Shown here: positions 1 through 10,885 of the stretch, piece after piece
Layout of the letters: each line of letters begins with the position of its first letter
Position numbering within the stretch: position 1 is the first letter of the stretch
Source: Anadara kagoshimensis
Taxonomy: Eukaryota; Mollusca; Bivalvia; Arcoida; Arcidae
DNA: 64,000 nt
Direction: 5' to 3'
NCBI GenBank assembly: GCA_021292105.1
Contig: CM037868.1
Coordinates: 29,834,403 to 29,898,402 of the forward strand
Program-made: the position numbers and the translations under genes
The notes under the pieces: model-generated
Seen by the model: the letters and a program-made list of their open reading frames with translations, nothing else
What the model was told of the DNA's origin: nothing
Databases searched by the model: none

Positions 1-1535
1 AGAAAAAAGCTATAGAATCATTTAAAATTATACTATATGAAATTATTTCTGTACAACCTAATAAAACACATTTTAAATAAAAGACGCCACTCTGTTAGGA
101 AAAATATATTAACTTAAAGATGCCCTTTTGATATGTTATTTTCTCGCATGATAGACTAATCTCGCGGGATTGTTTCCATATCGCACACCACGTGAGCATG
201 TGTGGGTATCTCACTACAACGGGGTCCACTTTTTTTAATAAAAGTAAGGAAGGTCATCCGTGATACGTGGGATATCAAATATTACAGCTATGTCCCTGAC
301 AAATGATTTCTATAGTTTTTAATTCTATTTTATTATGAATATTTGTTATAAAAAATTTAATTTTGACTAATAAGTAAATAAAAAAGAAATTGTATTTTGT
401 TGTTTTTTTATCGCGTAGGTTTATATTTCTGCTCTGAGCAACACGTTATTGATGAAATTATAGCATTACGTCATACAGATCCGCTAGCAAAATGCTTCAA
501 TTAGAACCTATATGCGAGAATAAATAATCAATATTCGGTTCAGACCTAGATAAGGAAATTCAAAACTCAGCAGAGTGTGACAATTTCTGGCCACTAGACT
601 GGACCTTTCCTCATCTCGGTCTGAAACTCGTTATAGATTCTCTTTATATGTAAGCGGTGGAAGGTACTTAGTGATATTTTACCTTTACATTCATGTAAAG
701 TAATGTAGACTATGTATTCAAATTCATTCATGCATACTTTTATTTATTTAAAACATACCAAGTATTTAAATGACATATAGTTTCACCGGTTTTAGTAGCT
801 AAATAGTATACAATGAATTTTACCATTTTTACCGTTTTACCATTCAGACCATTCTGTATTTTTTTTAAAATTCTTGCATCATGCTTTAGTACTATTGGTA
901 TATCTAGTATATCTAGTATGTGGATCAACAAAGGTCACGAACATCAAATCCGAAGAGTAATACAGTACTGACCTGTCGAAAGTTTAACACCGAGCCCAAC
1001 AAATTAGTGCTAACAATCGACAACATACATTAATGTTCAGGAATATTTCCGGATGTGAAAGCCTAGACATGTTCTCTGTATACATACAGTTAACATCATA
1101 CCTAACGAATTGACTTAAAACTTTTTTTTTTTGTTTACATACAACAAAACATTACAAGATATCTAATGATATCGAACATGGACGTGGAGCGGTATGTACA
1201 GCGATGAAATTGGACAAGTAAAAAAAAATAGCGAAGTAGGAAAACGGAACGACCTTCACGCGGATAACGATATCGATACCTGAAGTACGCACGTTATTTA
1301 TTCAACATTGCAGCGTTCAACATTGAATAAGTAACAGTTACTTATTCAACATTCGATAAGATTTTCGTGTTATTTGTAATACATCCATAAAATCGATTTT
1401 ATCATATTTTACAATAAATTAGCTAACTTTAATGCAAATATCGTCTGGTAATGTCACTACCAAGTTTGGTAATCCTCAATGCCTCTGAACACATTTGCCT
1501 AAAGCGTCGATGTAAGCACATATCAATATACAGTG
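1..1535. other. non-coding, no gene seen
   Basis: AT-rich sequence with many stops in all frames. I see no exon with plausible splice sites, no terminal repeats and no tandem array. The short open frame near 740-931 has no recognisable domain and is probably chance. Confidence 0.6.
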
Positions 1536-1537
1536 TA

Positions 1538-1680
1538 CAGTAAAACCTCGTCATAATGCCCCTCGATAACTTTGCCAACTCGCTTATCGCCACACTATTT
1601 TGAAGTCTTAAAATCCATTTTGTTTATGTTTCTTTATCATTTGACTGAACAAACGGTGGCGATGAATGGAGGTTTTACTG
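1538..1680. mobile_element. pogo/Tigger-like MITE
   Basis: The 143-bp segment begins CAGTAAAACCTC and ends with its reverse complement (GAGGTTTTACTG with one mismatch at the inner edge), and it is flanked by TA on both sides (1536-1537 and 1681-1682). A CAGT-type terminal repeat with TA duplication is typical of Tc1/mariner-superfamily pogo/Tigger MITEs. It has no coding capacity. Possible decayed relatives lie at 40692-41115 and 54590-54750. Confidence 0.75.
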
Positions 1681-1845
1681 TATTTCATATACAACAGACT
1701 TAAAAGCTTCGTCCATGACATTTCGCTTAGGCCAATACCCACTGATGGTAGTGTTGAGTGACAGTCTAAACCATTGCACAATGCATTTTCATTTTAATCA
1801 TAAAACCTTTCATAGGAAACTCCTTCATTTGGGTCTAAATACAGT

Positions 1846-1915
1846 ACATTGTTGTTGAATATTGCTTAATGTCGCATCAGCAATTTTTAAGCTAATTGCG
1901 ACGGGAACCACTTTA
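1846..1915 (-). repeat. SINE tail fragment
   Basis: On the minus strand this matches the 3' body of the tRNA-Arg-headed SINE at 55690-55832 (shared core TTGCTGATGCGAC). The tRNA head is missing here, so it is a truncated copy. Confidence 0.5.
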
Positions 1916-2014
1916 TTAATTGCTATGGATTGATCAATGCACAAGTTCGTGTATGCATGTGAAGTGCGAGTGTGTTTTATAATCTGCTTTTTACCATCAT
2001 GCACTTAGGATGAC

Positions 2015-2240
2015 TTTTAGGTGCTAGCCCACAGAGTCAGTGAACTGCAGACAAGCGTACCACTCCCCCAGTCACATTAAGGATCATCTAAGAAGAAAAT
2101 TTAAGAGAAAACCATTTGGTTGAAAAGCGTGAAAGAGAGGTATAATTATGAAATTACCTACAAAAGTGTGAAGGTTTATAAATAAAAATAAAGCAGGAAT
2201 TGATCATTTAAGAATTTTGAAAATGTTTGTTGCATTTTTA
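2015..2240 (+). repeat. dispersed repeat, copy 1
   Basis: The block from the CACAGAGTCAG motif through the segment TTTATAAATAAAAATAAA recurs at 53990-54235 with about 80-85% identity by eye. The CACAGAGTCAG head also appears near 15142. No coding potential. The element class is unknown. Confidence 0.6.
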
Positions 2241-2476
2241 GAAAAAGTAATCCGCCTGGGCGGAATAGCAATCTGCTAAGATTCCACAAGGGCAGAATAG
2301 TAGTCCAAGCGATCGGAATAATAATCTGCACGGACAGAATAAGTATTCCGCCCGGGCAGAATAAAACACATATTAATGTGCCATAAAGAATAATGTCACC
2401 CGACATTACTAGTTTATATCGTGCTGTCCTACATAGAGAAGGGACAAACTGATCTAACGTGTGTGCTTACGAATTA

Positions 2477-2665
2477 CAGTGCCTCTCAACACCTCGGGCT
2501 CGAATCTCACTCGGGACAGACCCTAATGTGAGAAAAATTGTCAGTTCGCTTGCTGAAGATCGATGGGTTTCTCCTTGCACTCGGGTTTCCTACACTACTA
2601 TCCTCGATTAAGGTGAGTGAAAGATTCTAGACTGGGGCGTAAAACGTCATCACTCCATTCCTACA
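2477..2665 (+). repeat. SINE-like dispersed repeat
   Basis: It shares order and motifs (box-B-like GCTCGAATC, CAGACCCTAATGTGAGAA, CGGGTTTCC) with 55465-55665. The end resembles the tail of the main SINE family (GACTGGGGCGTAAAACGTC). It is probably a diverged tRNA-derived SINE. Confidence 0.5.
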
Positions 2666-2747
2666 TAGAGATAGAAATGGTTATGTCCCCCAGAAACATA
2701 CCTAGCTATAGATTATAAATGAGTTTACAGAAATACATGCATAAATG

Positions 2748-2880
2748 TATAAAAACGGGAATCTAGCCTAATTTGAACTAGTTAAAATAAAACTTTTAAA
2801 ACTCAAATAAAGTTGACACATTTATTCTGTGTCGGAATTGTGACCTGGGCTATCCGACGGCCACTTCCAGACTGACGCTA
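2748..2880 (-). repeat. terminal direct repeat (3' LTR in element sense)
   Basis: 133 bp from TATAAAAACGGG to GACTGACGCTA. It matches 4290-4424 with only a few substitutions and two single-base indels by eye, which implies a recent insertion or gene conversion. Confidence 0.8.
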
Positions 2881-3179
2881 AACATAAAATAAAATACAAA
2901 CAACGCTATCAAAAATATACCTGGTCGTCATGGAAACAAAGCACTTTAGAATATTAAGTAATTAGTGTCACAGGTAAAGTCTTACCCGGAAAGTTCGAAA
3001 CAAAGAAATGACTTATTTTTCCTACTCTGGGTGAAATCCTTAATGGCCGAAAGTCTTTATGTAATATTAGATTGGTCTAACGCGATTAAGATAAAAACAT
3101 TAAATGAATCGAGTAAATTTATAGAACTAATCCGAAACTAGTGATTTATTTGAAATACTTATAGTTAATTTGTGCACTG

Positions 3180-3566
3180 TCACAATAGCCCTCTTCTCCG
3201 AAAAGTTTGGTCTCCAAACTTGAAACTAAGTTTACTTGCTACACTATTTAAATACAATACGGCTTTGCGTAGCCACTTGGGGTCTTTAAGATGCACATTA
3301 GGAGATGGCAAAGCTTCTGATGAAATAACATGAATGGGTTTTCCATTCGAATCCACATACACGTAAGGTTGGTTTCTTGTCCTTTGAGTTCCAGGCGTAC
3401 CATCATTGCATTTTTCCTGAAGTGTATTCACCTTCTGCTTTAAAGAATTCATTTGAATGATAAAATGCATATTTTCTTCTAAGACGCGGCCCATTTTTTC
3501 CGATAATCTTTCGTTTTCAATGCGAAGTCCAAAAATATCTTTATTTAATTCCTCTGTTATTTTCAA
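3180..3566 (-). CDS. coiled-coil C-terminal half of gag-like protein
   Basis: The frame continues the coiled coil of the upstream zinc-knuckle ORF (heptad-like ENERLSEKMGRVLEEN, then NSLKQKVNTLQEK) and ends in a basic FRRRGLL tail at a TAA. No ATG is needed: the frame is open upstream through 3566 to about 3620, so it is best read as the continuation of 3563-4168 after a one-base shift. The shift zone (about 3600-3660) contains an A6 run. Function by analogy is nucleic-acid packaging; this is inference. Confidence 0.5.
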   Translation of the reverse strand: MKITEELNKDIFGLRIENERLSEKMGRVLEENMHFIIQMNSLKQKVNTLQEKCNDGTPGTQRTRNQPYVYVDSNGKPIHVISSEALPSPNVHLKDPKWLRKAVLYLNSVASKLSFKFGDQTFRRRGLL

Positions 3567-4168
3567 TTGATCATTTCTCTTCTGTTCCTGTAAGTGTTTT
3601 TTATGTGTCGAAAATAAATATTTCCCTTAATACAACGGTCCAGACTGTGTTTTATAGTATTTAGTTCCTCCGTTGTACTGGCCAAAGTTTTTTCCAACTG
3701 CAAATTTAAGGCTGCATTTTCCTTAAGTTGAACTTTAAGCGTGATCTTTTCGTGTTTTAGTCTCTCGATGTTGTCGGAAATAGGTTCCATATCAGCGTTT
3801 TTCGAATTTGAATTGAACACCTGTTGAAAATCTTTTTCGCCTATTTTTGAAAAAGGAAGAGTTTGCATAAATTTCTTTTTGTCCAAATACTTTCTAAGTC
3901 TTTGTTTATCACGTGCTTTCTGCTTCCTTTTTCCTTTACTCACTACAATGTGATTTATCTGTGGTGACCTGCGATAGTTAACATTGAGGTTTTGTACAAT
4001 TTCTGACCAGCAACATCTGGCATAATGTCCAAGACGTCCACAACGGAAACAACGGGCGTGTTTAGCTTTACATAGCCTCACATGTCTGGTGTTGAATAGA
4101 AACCCACATTTGTAACATGGATTCAAAGGAATATTGTCCACTTGACTCCATCTAGAATAAGCATCCAT
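3563..4168 (-). CDS. zinc-knuckle gag-like protein, N-terminal part
   Basis: 201 codons from an ATG at 4168. The N-terminus has two cysteine clusters: a degenerate CYKC...H...C and a canonical CCHC knuckle CFRCGRLGHYARCC (C-X2-C-X4-H-X4-C, about residues 40-53). A very basic stretch (KGKRKQKARDKQRLRK) and then a leucine/glutamate-rich coiled coil follow. The layout knuckle-basic-coiled coil fits RNA binding plus self-assembly, as in retroelement gag or ORF1 proteins, but the knuckle is N-terminal, the reverse of most gags. It lies alone between the two direct repeats. Confidence 0.6.
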   Translation of the reverse strand: MDAYSRWSQVDNIPLNPCYKCGFLFNTRHVRLCKAKHARCFRCGRLGHYARCCWSEIVQNLNVNYRRSPQINHIVVSKGKRKQKARDKQRLRKYLDKKKFMQTLPFSKIGEKDFQQVFNSNSKNADMEPISDNIERLKHEKITLKVQLKENAALNLQLEKTLASTTEELNTIKHSLDRCIKGNIYFRHIKNTYRNRREMIN

Positions 4169-4269
4169 ACTTAGTCATCGTTGTTCCAAAATTTTTTATA
4201 AATTAAGTCCTGTTTTGTATCGGGATCTTGTAGTTCAGCTTGACTTACGCGTCAATTTGCGGCAAACTG

Positions 4270-4287
4270 CCCCGGTTTCTCGCACCA
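4270..4287 (-). promoter_or_regulatory. candidate primer-binding site
   Basis: The minus strand reads TGGTGCGAGAAACCGGGG two bases inside the terminal repeat. TGG complements the CCA end of a tRNA. I could not assign the tRNA species with confidence. Confidence 0.45.
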
Positions 4288-4289
4288 CT

Positions 4290-4424
4290 TATAAAAACGG
4301 GGAATCTAACCCAATTTGAACTAGTTAAAATAAAACTTTTAAAAACTCAAATAAAGTTGACACATTTATTCTGTGTCGGAATTGTGACCTGGGCTATCCG
4401 ACGGCCACTTCCAGACTGACGCTA
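4290..4424 (-). repeat. terminal direct repeat (5' LTR in element sense)
   Basis: 135-bp partner of 2748-2880; it has the same boundaries (TATAAAAACGGGG to GACGCTA). On the minus strand it carries an AATAAA hexamer. Confidence 0.8.
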
Positions 4425-5034
4425 TACAAAAAATATTCTAATTCATTCTGTATGTAACGCTCGTTTTCATTGGCTGACGTCAAAAATTTCCGACAGTATA
4501 ACCACCGATATACTCAAGCTCCGAAACAGCGCCCACCTCCTAGCTCCGTATGTCGCGAGGTAGACGCTGCAGACAGCCCTCGACCAAATTTCAAGAATCT
4601 TGAAATTTCGGGATATGTCTCGTTACCAATTTTTGCAAAAAGTTTACTATTTCTGTATCTTACGCAATTGATAATTTTTTCGGCGTCTTTTAACCTTGGA
4701 ATTTTAATGAACACCAAAAATTGTATTTAGTAATTTGATTTGTATGAAATTGGTTATGTTTTGAAGGGATTATTTTTTCTTCCACAAATGCAGTGAAATA
4801 GTGAAATGCGAAACTAAACTGCAAAATTAACTTCTATATAATGGATGCCATCAAGCAGTGCGCCGAACAAATTCGCCTTGAAATCGGAACAACTACAGAC
4901 AATAAATGAAAATGGAGAAATCTAATCTTCCTGTTGGATAATGAACGAATATGGCCTTTCAACAATGCATGTGTTTACACGGTATTTATGGTTTATACAA
5001 CTGCCACGGTATTTGTTGCACTCCTTACGTATGT
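4425..5034. other. non-coding, no gene seen
   Basis: Short open frames on both strands at 4470-4730 are mirror images of the same sequence and lack any domain. I see nothing else here. Confidence 0.5.
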
Positions 5035-5041
5035 AGTCAAC

Positions 5042-5286
5042 CACAGGAACTTGTAATTAATGTTTAAACTATACTATCCAGACTTTCTATACTATCCAGC
5101 ACCAAGAAAAATAACAAGGACAGACACTCGATCAACCCCCCCCCCCGCCCGCTTAAGACGAGTTTTTAATGTAGCTTGGCCTTCCTCCCTCCCTAAACCT
5201 GGTTTTCCTCAACTCAGAACATATTTTTCTTTCATTTCGTGACCAAAATTTTTCCAATGTTTAAACATTAATTACAAGTTTCTGTG
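5042..5286. mobile_element. MITE with 7-bp target duplication
   Basis: 245 bp with imperfect terminal inverted repeats of about 27 bp (start CACAGGAACTTGTAATTAAT; end is its complement with one mismatch). AGTCAAC occurs directly outside both ends (5035-5041 and 5287-5293). The duplication length is near that of hAT elements (8 bp). The interior contains a C-rich run and no gene. Confidence 0.75.
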
Positions 5287-5584
5287 AGTCAACGAAATCG
5301 AACCTATGGGGCCGTGGGATTCGGTCTATTCTCTATGAGCCTTGCAAACCAATCCCATTGGACTATCAATGTGCCCCCTCCATAAAATTGCCCTCGGTTC
5401 ATGAAACTGGAGGGGATTTAATAGACTGTTCTTATTTGTAAAATAAATTTATTTTTCCTACAAAACTTGATGTTTTGTCTAATGGAGGACGAATTCATTA
5501 CAGAATTAAAATAAAAAAAAATATCCAAAGTATATATCATAGGTATTTTTTTTTAAATTTTTTATTATGAATCTGGTCCCTATG

Positions 5585-6045
5585 GCTCATCTGTTGTATT
5601 CATACTGGCCACTCCACATCTGCATAGACTTACAATGGCTATTCAAAGCTATGCTGTATTCATACTGGCCTGTCAACAGCTGTGTAGGCCAAAAATGGCT
5701 ATTCAAAGCTATACTGTATTCATACTGGCCCGCCAGCATCTGCATAGACTTACAAGGGCTATTGAAAGCTATGCTGTATTCATACTGGCCCGATAACATC
5801 TGTGTAGGCTAACTATGGCCTTTCAAAGCCAAATGGTACACATACTTGCCAATCAACTTCTGCATAAACTTACATGGCTATTCAAAGCTATGCTGTATTC
5901 AAACTCTGTGTAGGCCACATATGACCATTCAAAGCTAAACTGTATTCATACTTGCCAATCAACATCTGTGTAGACTTACAATGGCCTTTAAAAGCTATGC
6001 TGTATTCATACTGGCCCGCCAACATCTTTGTAGACTTACAGTTAT
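5585..6045. repeat. 60-bp minisatellite
   Basis: About eight copies of a unit built on CTGTATTCATACTGGCC, with exact 60-bp spacing at 5594, 5654, 5714 and 5774 and looser spacing after that. Because 60 is a multiple of three, both strands stay open for several units; those frames are not genes. Confidence 0.85.
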
Positions 6046-6209
6046 ATTGAACCGATTTGACATGTAGGTCTACCATAATGTGTTACAGATCAAGTTCACG
6101 TTTCATTTTGCTTCCCTGAAATTTGTTTTTACGATGACTACACTTGATTTGGTCCAATATGTGGGAGCAACCTCACAAAGGTTTTTGTAATATTTGCGTA
6201 TTTTTATGA

Positions 6210-6210
<1 letters not shown>

Positions 6211-6265
<55 letters not shown>
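6211..6265. repeat. (CT)n microsatellite
   Basis: Near-perfect CT dinucleotide run with one interruption (CC). Confidence 0.95.
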
Positions 6266-6267
<2 letters not shown>

Positions 6268-6375
6268 CATTTACAATACTTCGTAAATATCGTTATTGAA
6301 GTATATGAACTGCATTTTATAAGATGTGTTAGTCTGTAAAATAGAACGTCTGTAATCATATATGGTGTACCTTGT

Positions 6376-6612
6376 TCTTTCGCCAAGCACTCGGCATTAC
6401 GAATGAAAGTCACGGTTCTTTCGGATGGGAACTTAAAAAAACGAGGTCCCGTGTCACGGTGGGCTTGGCACACTAAAGAACCCTGCTGTATAATGCCATC
6501 AGCGCAACGCACATGCAGAATTTCTGCACCTTCGTGTATAGCTGGAGACGTCTCGATATAAGTTAAATATTTTTGACTGGGACGTTAAACACCATTACTC
6601 AACTCTCAACTC
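6376..6612 (+). repeat. tRNA-derived SINE, headless copy
   Basis: Body of the main SINE family of this window: CCAAGCACTCGGCATTACGA, CGAGGTCCCGTGTCACGGTG, AAAGAACCCTGCTGTATAAT, GACGTCTCGATATAAGT and the tail ACACCATTACTCAACTC. The tRNA-like head is missing. Confidence 0.75.
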
Positions 6613-7258
6613 TTGTACCCTGCTTAGTGTTTAAGGGCACTTCTCACAGGCTAGTTGCGTACCCAATCCGCTAGAAACATATAGTGTGGTACTTCTTTAA
6701 GGTTGTCTCTTTTGTCTGCGGTTTAAATTAAATGGAAGTGTTAAAAAAATTAAGATTGTTTTATTTTGTAACTAAATTCTTAGCTTATTATTTTTAATTT
6801 GCATTGCTATGGATGGGTGTCCAGTTGCCTGCTGAATATTGCAATTTGACCAAGTAGATTAACAATGCACCCCCCCCCTAAACCCCCCCCCCCAAAAAAA
6901 AAAAAAAAAAAAAAAAAACAACAAAACAAAACAAATAAACCTGACATAATAAGTAATTTGGCGTTTTCTAAGTTTTAAGTGGTGGTTCTCATACTTTAGC
7001 CATTATCAGAATTTTTTATTTTGTATTTTGTTATTGTCTAGTTATGTACGCATCTGCCCCCCCACCCTCCCACCTTCACAACACCAACACACGCACACGA
7101 AGTCATCTGATCACTCTGTATTAATTGAAGCACTACAAACTGTCTATTTTGATTTGTACAAAGGTTACACGTTTTTAAGACTTTTGATAAATATACAAAT
7201 CTCAATGTTGATCCGACGTCATGTAATTTGCAGGAGTATCGATCCGTTAATTGAATGA
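6613..7258. other. non-coding with C/A homopolymers
   Basis: Holds two C-runs followed by a long A-run (6868-6925). No gene or element boundary is recognised. Confidence 0.5.
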
Positions 7259-7261
7259 ATG

Positions 7262-7470
7262 TTCTGCTTATATCAAGGCTTCACCAGCTATATGCGAAGT
7301 GGCAGAAAGTTTTACCCATGGAGTGCAATGGAATGCGCTAGGGTTCTTTAACGCGTCACACCTGATTTTAGGGTCTTTTCCAAATTACCCTAATGGCTTT
7401 CATTTTAAAATACCATTTTTAAGTCTTGGTCAGACCCTGCCCGGGTTGCGAACCCACGAATCTTCCTGGA
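7262..7470 (-). repeat. tRNA-derived SINE
   Basis: Reverse copy of the main SINE: CTTCACCAGCTAT, GGGTTCTTTAACGCGTCACA, AAGTCTTGGTCAGACC and the box-B remnant GGTTGCGAACCC. Diverged. Confidence 0.65.
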
Positions 7471-7474
7471 AGTG

Positions 7475-8388
7475 GAATAATAAACAAACCATAACAAATA
7501 AATAGAACTCAGCCCGTCAAAGATGGGGGTGTGACCAAAAAAAATCTCTTCGAAGCGGCGACTAATAAATGTACTGGGGACTTGAAATTCATCTCGGGAC
7601 TTCCTTGTGGTAGCCTTGTCAGAGCTGAAAATGACTGTTAACATGAACACGAACCGTGACATTCCACATCGTTATGAGTAGCTTAGAACTGAAAAATCGA
7701 CTTGCATTTGACTCTGGCTAAACATGGTTGAAACCGAGGCATAATATGGGTTTGGGGTTTCATTCCTTAAATTACCCGACAGATATACCTTAAATTACCT
7801 GGCAGAGAAACCACAGTGCTTGTCATTAACTAGTTTGGCGACACCTTTAGGAGTTTCGCGGGAAAGAATGGAACAATCTAGAGGCTTTCTCGATTCTACA
7901 CAAGTTGAGTATAGCTCATCCACAGACATTGCCACTCAAAAGATTAAGATTAACACTGACTTAACGAATTAGTGTCAAACCTACCGAGGGGACCGAGCTT
8001 TGGACAGCTCGGCCCCTCGACCAGTCAACATGTTCAAGTTGTACAGTCAAATGTTTGGAGCTCATTCTGCCCCTTGGCAGCTATAGACTTCCCACAGACC
8101 CCTCGGCAGCCGACTTTTGGAACCATTTCGACATAATTACTTTATTTGTATTTATTCAAAAAATAATTTGGTAAAGAAATTGTTACTTTTTTATGGGTAC
8201 ATATTCAAAGCGGTACGTTAAATCCTACCACACAATTTTTTAAACAGACGTGCCGTCATTGGTCTTGTGAAGTTTAAAATGGATGAGTTGTGTGAAAATG
8301 AACGTGTGAAGATCAGAGGACAATCGTCAACTTGTGAGGATCATATGAAATTCAGATATAGAATACTTTTGTTAACACAGTTGCCAAA
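7475..8388. other. non-coding, no gene seen
   Basis: Mixed-composition sequence with no long frame, no tandem structure and no recognised dispersed repeat. Confidence 0.5.
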
Positions 8389-8389
8389 A

Positions 8390-10170
8390 ACAAAGTAAAA
8401 ACAAACATACCAATCCATGTCCGAATCACAACCTTTAAACAAAGAAAAAACAAACATACCAATCCATGTCCCAATGACAACCCTTAAACAAAGTAAAAAC
8501 AAACATACCAATCCATGTCCAAATCACGACCCTTAAACAAAGTAAAAACAAACATACCAATCCATGTCCCAATGACAACCCTTAAACAAAGTAAAAACAA
8601 ACATACCAATCCATGTCCCAATGACAACCCTTAAACAAAGTAAAAACAAACATACTAATCCATGTCCGAATCACAATCCTTAAACAAAGTAAAATCAAAA
8701 ATTCTAATCAATGTCCAAATCACGACCAAAACAAAGTAAAAACAAACATACCAATCCATGTCCCAATGACAACCCTTAAACGAAGTAAAAACAAACATAC
8801 TAATCCATGTCCGAATCACAATCCTTAAACAAAGTAAAATCAAACATACCAATCCATGTCCCAATGACAACCCTTAAACAAAGTAAAAACAAAAATACCA
8901 ATCCATGTCCGAATCACGACCAAAACAAAGAAATTAAAACAAACATACTAATCCATGTCCGAATCACATTTCTTAAACAAAGTAAAAACAAACATACTAA
9001 TCCATGTCCGAATCACAATTCTTAAACAAAGTAAAACAAACATACCAATTCATGTCCAAATCATAATCCTTAAACAAAGTAAAAACAAACATACCAATCC
9101 ATGTCCAAATCATAATCCTTAAACAAAGTAAAAACAAACATACTTATCCATGTCCCAATGACAACCCTTAAACAAAGTAAAAACAAACATACCAATCCAT
9201 GTCCCAATGACAACCCTTAAACAAAGTAAAAACAAACATACCAATCCATGTCTCAATGACAACCCTTAAACAAAGTAAAAACAAACATACCAATCCATGT
9301 CCGAATCACAATCCTTTAACAAAGTAAAAACAAACATACCAATCCATGTCCGAATCACAACCCTTAAACAAAATAAAAACAAACATACTAATCCATGTCC
9401 GAATCACAATCCTTAAACAAAGTAAAATCAAACATTCTAATCTATGTCCAAATCACGACTAAAACAAAGAAATTAAAACAAACATACTAATCCATGTCCG
9501 AATCACATTTCTTAAACAAAGTAAAAACAAACATGCTTATCCATGTCCAAATCATAATCCTTAAACAAAGTAAAAACAATCATACCAATCCATGTCCAAA
9601 TCATAATCCTTAAACAAAGTAAACCTAAACATACTAATCCATGTCCGAATCACAATCCTTAAACAAAGTAAAAACAAACATACTAATCCATGTCCCAATG
9701 ACAACCCTTAAACAAAATAAAAACAAACATACCAATCCATGTCTGAATCACAATCCTTTTAACAAAGTAAAAACAAACATACCAATCCATGTCCGAACCA
9801 CAATCCTTTAACAAAGTAAAAACAAACATACTAATCCATGTCCGAATCACAATCCTTAAACAAAGTAAAAACAAACATACCAATCCATGTACGAATCACA
9901 ATCCTTTAACAAAGTAAAAACAAACATACCAATCCATGTCCGAATCACAATCCTTTAACAAAGTAAAAACAAACATACCAATCCATGTCCGAATCACAAC
10001 CCTTTAACAAAGTAAAAACAAACATACCAATCCATGTCCAAATCACAATCCTATAACAAAGTTAAACAAACAAACCAATCCATGTCCAAATTACAATCCT
10101 AAAACAAAGTCAAAACAAACAAACCAATACATGTCCAAATCACAATCCTTAAACAAAGTAAAACATTGAG
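8390..10170. repeat. 49-bp minisatellite, about 36 copies
   Basis: Unit around CATACCAATCCATGTCC followed by a variable GAATCACAATCC or CAATGACAACCC and then TTAAACAAAGTAAAAACAAA. At least two monomer types (GAATCACAA and CAATGACAA) are interspersed, and variants lacking CTT occur near 8725, 8920 and 9450. Single monomers of the same sequence lie at 34612-34660 (+) and about 15655-15695 (-), each at the edge of a dispersed repeat. Confidence 0.95.
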
Positions 10171-10885
10171 ATCTGGCAAATTATTTTAACACTTGAACTC
10201 CCATCAGGGAAGTTAGGTTTGTAATAAGTAAGAATAAAAGATGCATAAAACTATCTGTAATCAAATATAATCAGGATGATTTTGGATTTAGAGATATCAT
10301 AATTATCAGAAATATTGTGATGACGGCCATAAAACATTTTGATGGTCGTGATAAGCCTAGGCTTGCAATATCAACAATTTATTTGTAGCAGTTTGCTTGA
10401 TTGTGTAAAGTTCCCAAAGTGGAAACAAGCTCTACCATAGCGTATTATTTGTTAAACAAACACCTTATTAGCAGGACAAGCAGGGATATTGCTGCAATAA
10501 AAAAAGGAAGTTACCACGTTTTTCATACAGTTTCAGATGCATGTATTCTTTCGTGGATGTCATATTTGAGGTATAAGTACAAATATATTCTAAAGTTACT
10601 CAGATGAATTGCATCACATTATCTTCAAATTTAGGATTGGTAAGAGAAAGAACATCATCTATGTATCTGTATGTGGAGTTTAATAATTAGGCAACATTTT
10701 TTCTCAAGATTTAACAACGTTCTGCATAAATAGTACTTCATGCGAATAGAGAAACAAATCAGCATTCAATGGTGCACAGTTTGTGTCCATTGGTATACCG
10801 AATTGTTGGAAAAATGATATAATGTTGATAAAAAAAACTCAACATTCATCGTATTTGATTTAATATTAGGCCTTTCTTGTACCCA
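10171..10885. other. non-coding, no gene seen
   Basis: AT-rich. The segment CCTAGGCTTGCAATATCAAC near 10356 resembles the dispersed repeat at 15345-15695 in reverse. No gene found. Confidence 0.5.

Larger units (their letters stand above)
2748..4424 (-). mobile_element. small LTR-like element, gag-like only
   Basis: A 1.68-kb unit bounded by 133-135-bp direct repeats that are nearly identical. In minus orientation a primer-binding-like TGGTGCGAGAAACCGGGG starts two bases after the first repeat, the usual LTR-retrotransposon spacing. The interior encodes only a zinc-knuckle/coiled-coil protein, with no protease, RT, RNase H or integrase. This matches the idea of a TR-GAG type non-autonomous LTR element. 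Against it: no purine tract is visible before the distal repeat and no target-site duplication is clear, so an alternative is a solo duplication flanking an unrelated gene. Confidence 0.6.

Noticed and set aside
5567-6076. Open frames on both strands with a repeating SYWP/QYEYS peptide
   Set aside because: The 60-bp unit is a multiple of three; mirror frames on both strands indicate no coding selection.
6204-6512. 102-codon minus-strand frame
   Set aside because: It spans a CT microsatellite and a SINE body.
8655-9883. Open frames within the 49-bp satellite
   Set aside because: Periodic translation of a tandem repeat; no start context or domain.
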